Positions 60,639 to 64,000 of a stretch of 64,000 bases of DNA are shown here, piece after piece. This DNA is from Streptomyces sp. NBC_01298. GTDB lineage: Bacteria; Actinomycetota; Actinomycetes; Streptomycetales; Streptomycetaceae. A program made the translations under genes and the position numbers. Under the pieces are notes generated by a model. The model did no database searches, was not told where the DNA came from, and was given only the letters and a program-made list of their open reading frames with translations. Position 1 is the first letter of the stretch, and each line of letters begins with the position of its first letter. Location of the stretch: contig NZ_CP108414.1 of assembly GCF_035978755.1 (NCBI RefSeq), positions 5,332,001 through 5,396,000 of the forward strand, in the 5' to 3' direction.

Positions 60639-61211
60639 ATGCACCGCACCAAGGCCTCCCGCGTCCGCGTCCTCGTCCCGTCGGCCCTGGCGGTCGTCAT
60701 ACTCACCGGCGCGGCAGCTCCCGCGGGCGCCGCAGAGGGTGCCGGTGCCGCCGCGAACCGGGTGGCGGCCGCCCAGGAGGAGATCAACGAGAGGGTGGCG
60801 AAGGCGGGTCCCGTCGAGGACGCCCTCGCCGCCGTCTCCAAGATCCTGGAGGGTCTGACCAAGAGCCTGGGTGATCTGGGGATCAAGATCCCCGAGATCA
60901 AACTGCCCACGCTCCCGGCCCTGCCGGCGATCCCCGCGATCCCCGGCCTCCCGGACCTGCAGCTCCCGGCGATTCCGGCGATTCCGGCGGTACCCGCGGT
61001 ACCCGCGGTACCCGCGGTTCCCGCGGTGCCGGAGATCCCCGACATCCCGGTCCCCGACGTCCCGATCCCGGAGATCCCCGGCGTCCCGGCGCTTCCGGTC
61101 TCCGATCCCGCGGCCCCGCCCGCGGCCGCGGTGCCCGCCGTGCCGGCGGTGCCCGCGACACCGGCGGGCCTCGTCCCGAAGGTCCCCTCGTTCGCGGAGT
61201 TCCTTCCGTAG
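60639..61211 (+). CDS. Secreted Pro/Ile/Val-rich repeat protein
   Basis: 190 residues. Signal peptide (ALAVVILTGAAAPAGAAEG), then ~55 residues of amphipathic helix (AAAQEEINERVAKAGPVEDALAAV) and ~110 residues of triplet-type repeat (AIPAVPAVPAVPAVP, EIPDIPVPDVPIPEIPG). No cysteine in the mature part and no sortase motif. The repeat should be an extended hydrophobic polyproline-like chain. It lies between a rodlin and a chaplin gene, so a role in the hyphal surface layer is plausible but unproven. ATG at 60639, with GAAGGA 6 nt upstream. Confidence 0.75.
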   Translation: MHRTKASRVRVLVPSALAVVILTGAAAPAGAAEGAGAAANRVAAAQEEINERVAKAGPVEDALAAVSKILEGLTKSLGDLGIKIPEIKLPTLPALPAIPAIPGLPDLQLPAIPAIPAVPAVPAVPAVPAVPEIPDIPVPDVPIPEIPGVPALPVSDPAAPPAAAVPAVPAVPATPAGLVPKVPSFAEFLP

Positions 61212-61367
61212 GCACCGGGATCCCTACGCGGACCCGCACGCGGTTACGACTATTGGGCTGAACAGGTCTGATCGCGTGCGGAACCGTGTCGTCTGGGATG
61301 CTGGACCGTTTCGCTCGATGTGAGCCCCGGAATCGGGGCAGAACATCGAAGAGAAGGTGCACTTCCC

Positions 61368-61607
61368 ATGAACACTGCCAAGAAGGCCGCCCTGGTCCTG
61401 GCCACCGCTGGTCTCGCTGCGGCCGGTGCCGCCGGCTCCGCTATGGCCGACTCGTCGGCCGAGGGCGCGGCCGTGGGTTCCCCCGGTGTCCTCTCGGGCA
61501 ACCTGGGTCAGGTCCCGGTCCACGTCCCGGTCAACGTCTGCGGCAACTCCGTCAACGTGATCGGTGCGCTGAACCCGGCGTTCGGCAACGTCTGCGTCAA
61601 CGACTGA
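61368..61607 (+). CDS. Short chaplin (1)
   Basis: 79 residues. Signal peptide (MNTAKKAALVLATAGLAAAGAA to SAMAD) and one chaplin domain: VGSPGVLSGNLGQVPVHVPVNVCGNSVNVIGALNPAFGNVCVND, with the two cysteines that form the internal disulfide of ChpD/F/G/H-type short chaplins. Secreted amyloid-forming surfactant that lets aerial hyphae escape the water surface. ATG at 61368 inside a longer open frame; GAGAAGG upstream. Confidence 0.96.
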   Translation: MNTAKKAALVLATAGLAAAGAAGSAMADSSAEGAAVGSPGVLSGNLGQVPVHVPVNVCGNSVNVIGALNPAFGNVCVND

Positions 61608-61620
61608 CGTTCGACACACC

Positions 61621-61669
61621 ACATGACTGTGGGCGCCCCCGGCCTCGCCGGTGGCGCCCACAGTCATGT
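61621..61669. terminator. Terminator after short chaplin 1
   Basis: 17-bp perfect stem (61621-61637 with 61653-61669), 13 bp past the stop. Also positioned to end the convergent gene at 61694. Confidence 0.9.
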
Positions 61670-61693
61670 CGGCGGGAGAACGGGACGGACCCG

Positions 61694-62041
61694 TCAGTGC
61701 TTGCTGCCGCCGTTGAGCTTCACTCCGCCGAGCAGCGGGGAGGCCTGAGTGGCGCCGTTGGCGAGGTGCATCACCTCGGCCGGAGCGTCGTTCTTCACCT
61801 CGTTGACCTTCTGGACGGTGGTGACGACCTTCTCGACGCTCTCGCCCTGCTCGGCCAGCCCGTTGCCCACGGTCTGCGGCAGCGCCGCCGATACCGGGTT
61901 CACCGAGTCGGTGACCGCCGTCAGCCCGCTCGTCAGGCTCATGGGGACGGCCGGCGCCTCCGTGGCGGCGAAGGCGGGGGAGGTGGCGCCGAGGGCGGCG
62001 ACGGAGCCGACGACGACTGCGGCGACCTTCGAGAGCTTCAT
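61694..62041 (-). CDS. Small secreted protein of unknown function
   Basis: 115 residues. Signal peptide (KLSKVAAVVVGSVAALGA to AFAAT). The mature part is helical and Val/Ala/Ser-rich: SLTSGLTAVTDSVNPVSAALPQTVGNGLAEQ, then VEKVVTTVQKVNEVKNDAPAEVM. It ends GGVKLNGGSKH. No cysteine and no chaplin or rodlin motif. The ATG at 62041 is preceded by GAGGATTTTGAA. Located between two chaplin genes, so possibly a surface component. Confidence 0.75.
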   Translation of the reverse strand: MKLSKVAAVVVGSVAALGATSPAFAATEAPAVPMSLTSGLTAVTDSVNPVSAALPQTVGNGLAEQGESVEKVVTTVQKVNEVKNDAPAEVMHLANGATQASPLLGGVKLNGGSKH

Positions 62042-62154
62042 TTCAAAATCCTCTTCCAGGGGTGTCCAATGGCGGCCAGTGGCGACCGTCGCGCCACTTT
62101 CGACCTGGTTAACGATTACCCGGCGCCACGGAAACGCGGAACCGAACACGGCAA

Positions 62155-62196
62155 CGGCCGGAGAATCCGACAAGGGATTCTCCGGCCGATATTTTT
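62155..62196. terminator. Terminator between long chaplin and small secreted gene
   Basis: 14-bp perfect stem CGGCCGGAGAATCC (62155-62168) with its complement at 62175-62188, 6-nt loop, followed on the plus strand by ATATTTTTT. It lies 20 bp beyond the long chaplin stop on the minus strand. Confidence 0.85.
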
Positions 62197-62216
62197 TCTG
62201 ATTACCGGTATTGCCG

Positions 62217-63323
62217 TCAGGCGGCCTTGCGGGACCTGCGGTACAGAATGGCGCCGCCCAGGATCAGGGCCGAGGCCAGGGCCGCCGCGGCGCCGGGCTG
62301 TCCGGCACCGGTCGCGGCCAGCTCCTGCCGCGCGGGGGCCGCGGGGACCGCCGCGACGGGGACGGCCTCGGGGGCGGGTGCCGGGGCGGGCGCGGGAACC
62401 GGCGCGGGTGCCGGGGCGGGCAGCGGTGCCGGAGGCAGCGGGACCGGCAGGTCACCGGCGGGGGCCGCCGGCGGCTGGTCGACCGCGGGCACTACCGGCG
62501 CCGGGTGCTCCACGACCTGGCTGCCGTGCGGGGGCATCGGCGCGGGGGCCTCCTCCACGGGCGCCGGAGCGGGGAGCGTGTGCGGAGCCTCCTCCACTAC
62601 GGGCGCCGGAACGGGCTCGGGCTGCGGCGCGGGTGCCTGCTCTACGGGAGCGGGCGCGGGCGCCGGAGCGGGAGCCGGGTGCTCCGCCTCGGGCGCGGGC
62701 AGCGGCTGCGGCGCGGGGGGCGCGTGCTGCGGGGCCGGCGCCGGGGGGTGCTCGGTGTGCGGCGGCTGCTCGTGCTGCGACTCGTGCTGGGGCGGGGGCT
62801 CGGGCCGCTCCGGGGCGGGGTGGTCGTCGCACTCCTCCTCGCCGGAGTCTCCGTAGCCGCCCTGCGGCCCGGGTCCGTGGTCCTCGTGGCCGCCCTGCGG
62901 CCCGGGTCCGTCCTCGCCGTAGCCGCCGTGCTGCTCGGGTCCGCGGTCCCCGTAGCCGCCCTCCTCGTGCCGGTCGTGCTCCTCCTGCTGATCGACGTAG
63001 CGGCGGACCTGTTCGGCCTGCTGCGGGCTGAGGTAGCGCTCGTAGTCGTGGCCGGCGTCGGAGCCGGTCGTGGTGGCGCAGTTGTTGCCCATGGCGGGGT
63101 TGAGGCCCGCTCCGGCGTCCACGGTGTTGCCGCACACGTTCGGCGCGAAGGTGATCGGTACCGAGACGCTGTTGCCGGCCAGCACGCCCGGTGAATGGGA
63201 GGCCTCGGCCATCGCCCCGGGTTGTGCGTAGGCCGCGCCGGTCGCGATGGACAGCAGGCTGGACGCGGCGGCCGCGGTGAGCACCCCCTTGCCCAGTACC
63301 TGTCGGCTCAGTACCTGTCGCAT
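62217..63323 (-). CDS. Long, wall-anchored chaplin with single chaplin domain
   Basis: 368 residues. Signal peptide (MRQVLSRQVLGKGVLTAAAA to AYAQ), one chaplin domain (SPGVLAGNSVSVPITFAPNVCGNTVDAGAGLNPAMGNNCA), then a helix (SPQQAEQVRRYVDQQEEHD), an acidic Gly/His/Tyr repeat (EDGPGPQGGHEDHGPGPQGG), and a ~150-residue Pro/Ala linker. The C-terminal sorting signal is LAATG, then a hydrophobic segment and RRSRKAA. The classic long chaplins ChpA-C have two chaplin domains; here only one is present. Class E sortases recognise LAxTG. The frame is open further upstream; ATG 63323 has GGGAAGG at 4 nt. Confidence 0.92.
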   Translation of the reverse strand: MRQVLSRQVLGKGVLTAAAASSLLSIATGAAYAQPGAMAEASHSPGVLAGNSVSVPITFAPNVCGNTVDAGAGLNPAMGNNCATTTGSDAGHDYERYLSPQQAEQVRRYVDQQEEHDRHEEGGYGDRGPEQHGGYGEDGPGPQGGHEDHGPGPQGGYGDSGEEECDDHPAPERPEPPPQHESQHEQPPHTEHPPAPAPQHAPPAPQPLPAPEAEHPAPAPAPAPAPVEQAPAPQPEPVPAPVVEEAPHTLPAPAPVEEAPAPMPPHGSQVVEHPAPVVPAVDQPPAAPAGDLPVPLPPAPLPAPAPAPVPAPAPAPAPEAVPVAAVPAAPARQELAATGAGQPGAAAALASALILGGAILYRRSRKAA

Positions 63324-63368
63324 GGGTCCTTCCCTGTCTACCGGCCCTGCGGCCGGTGCTGAATCGAA

Positions 63369-63408
63369 GGTGGCCTCGGAGTGCACCGCCGTGCACTCCG
63401 AGGCCACC
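63369..63408 (-). terminator. Terminator of short chaplin 2
   Basis: 18-bp perfect stem (63369-63386 with 63391-63408), tetraloop CGCC, 37 bp past the stop. Lies between the two minus-strand chaplin genes, so they are transcribed separately or by partial read-through. Confidence 0.9.
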
Positions 63409-63444
63409 CCGAGGAGGTCTGCCCTTGCGGGCACAGGCGCTTCG

Positions 63445-63678
63445 TCAGGCGTTGACGCAGGTGTTGCCGAACGCGGGGTTCAGCAGGGCGATCACGTTGA
63501 CGGTGTTGCCGCAGACGTTGACCGGGACGTGGACCGGGACCTGGAGCACGTTGCCGGACAGGACGCCCGGGGAACCGACGGCCTTGCCGTCGGCCGCCGA
63601 GTCGGCCATGGCGGGGGAGGCGGCACCGGCGGCCATCAGAATGCCGGCGGCCAGCACCACTGCCTTCTTGTACGTCAT
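63445..63678 (-). CDS. Short chaplin (2)
   Basis: 77 residues. Signal peptide (TYKKAVVLAAGILMAAGAA to AMAD) and one chaplin domain VGSPGVLSGNVLQVPVHVPVNVCGNTVNVIALLNPAFGNTCVNA with both cysteines. About 75% identical to short chaplin 1 by eye. ATG at 63678, with GGAAGG about 9 nt upstream. Same strand as the long chaplin. Confidence 0.96.
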   Translation of the reverse strand: MTYKKAVVLAAGILMAAGAASPAMADSAADGKAVGSPGVLSGNVLQVPVHVPVNVCGNTVNVIALLNPAFGNTCVNA

Positions 63679-63851
63679 TTGTTTTCGTTTCCTTCCCGCA
63701 GAGGTCTATCCGCTGCAGGAATAACAACGAGTGGGTCCGGGAAAAGAAACCGCGGATTTTTGCGCGCCTCCGGCCAATTCACTCAGATGCCTGTGCGTCC
63801 TGAATTGTGGCCGGATTTTTCCGCGCCCTTATTCGAGTCCCGACATGCGGC

Positions 63852-63884
63852 GGGGCCGCCGCGACCCGAAGGTGCGACGGCCCC
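63852..63884 (-). terminator. Terminator of the partial rodlin gene
   Basis: GGGGCCG (63852-63858) pairs with CGGCCCC (63878-63884), with an inner imperfect stem. Downstream of the rodlin stop at 63922 on the minus strand. Confidence 0.65.
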
Positions 63885-63921
63885 ACTGGTGCGGTGCTGT
63901 GTCGGCTGGCGCGGCGCTGTG

Positions 63922-64000
63922 TCAGCTGCCGGCGGAGGCGTTGCCGGACAGGACCGGGATGTTGCTGAGGATGTGCGAGAGAGCCTCGTCGCCCTTGGCC
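63922..64000 (-). CDS. Rodlin, C-terminal fragment cut by the window edge
   Basis: The minus strand from 64000 encodes [20 protein letters not shown] followed by ASAGS and a TGA stop at 63922-63924. This matches the C-terminus of the rodlin at 59950 ([20 protein letters not shown]). The rest of the gene lies beyond the window. Confidence 0.9.
   Translation of the reverse strand, partial: AKGDEALSHILSNIPVLSGNASAGS

Overview
The window is high-GC actinobacterial chromosome, almost certainly Streptomyces. The evidence is a rodlin/chaplin cluster for aerial hyphae, an hrdD-type group 2 sigma factor with a SigR-type promoter, FO synthase (coenzyme F420), an XRE/DUF397 pair, a mycothiol-type low-molecular-weight arsenate reductase, frequent GTG/TTG starts and hairpin terminators that mostly lack U-tracts. 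The order hrdD - WYL regulator - MFS pump - fruR-fruK-fruA resembles the hrdD-to-fru region of S. coelicolor (recalled, not checked).

Layout. 0-7 kb: secreted peptidase inhibitor, secreted dual-specificity-type phosphatase, large secreted protein, fbiC, SDR oxidoreductase. 7.1-7.9 kb: gene-free block of dispersed intergenic repeats. 7.9-12.6 kb: aminotransferase, uncharacterised protein, DUF397/XRE pair, GPP34 protein. 12.7-18.7 kb: a 1256-residue D,D-carboxypeptidase with a very long repetitive cytoplasmic N-terminus, then a polytopic membrane protein. 18.8-22 kb: small proteins, class F sortase, hemolysin III, PRC-barrel protein.

22.2-29.1 kb is a stress/cold-shock neighbourhood. It has two CspA-type proteins, a DEAD-box RNA helicase followed by a CBS-domain protein and a small conserved protein, an anti-sigma-type ATPase, and two paralogous MerR-type regulators. 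Each MerR gene has a long, conserved, repeat-filled upstream leader. At 29.9-30.3 kb a frameshifted phage-type integrase C-terminus sits at the 3' end of tRNA-Arg(CCT), the scar of an old integrated element.

30.4-36.2 kb is an arsenic locus: MFS permease, ArsO-like flavoprotein, three ArsR repressors, an ArsN/PAT-type N-acetyltransferase, an aquaglyceroporin and ArsC. No ArsB, ACR3 or ArsM gene is present. 36.2-39.4 kb carries a three-gene module of unknown function: triple-HTH regulator, ImmA/IrrE-type protease and 7-TM protein, with a large palindrome upstream.

39.5-50 kb: a second phosphatase, PucR regulator, alcohol dehydrogenase with RidA, M6 metalloprotease, TetR with DHA2 pump, DODA-type dioxygenase behind a perfect 32-bp palindrome, Uma2 protein. 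50.4-58.2 kb: hrdD, WYL regulator, DHA2 pump and the overlapping fruR-fruK-fruA operon; fruA carries an intergenic repeat inside its reading frame. 58.2-64 kb: DUF6227-like protein, VKOR, and a cell-surface cluster (rodlin, Pro/Val/Ile-rich secreted protein, short chaplin, small secreted protein, LAATG-anchored long chaplin, short chaplin, and a second rodlin cut by the window edge).
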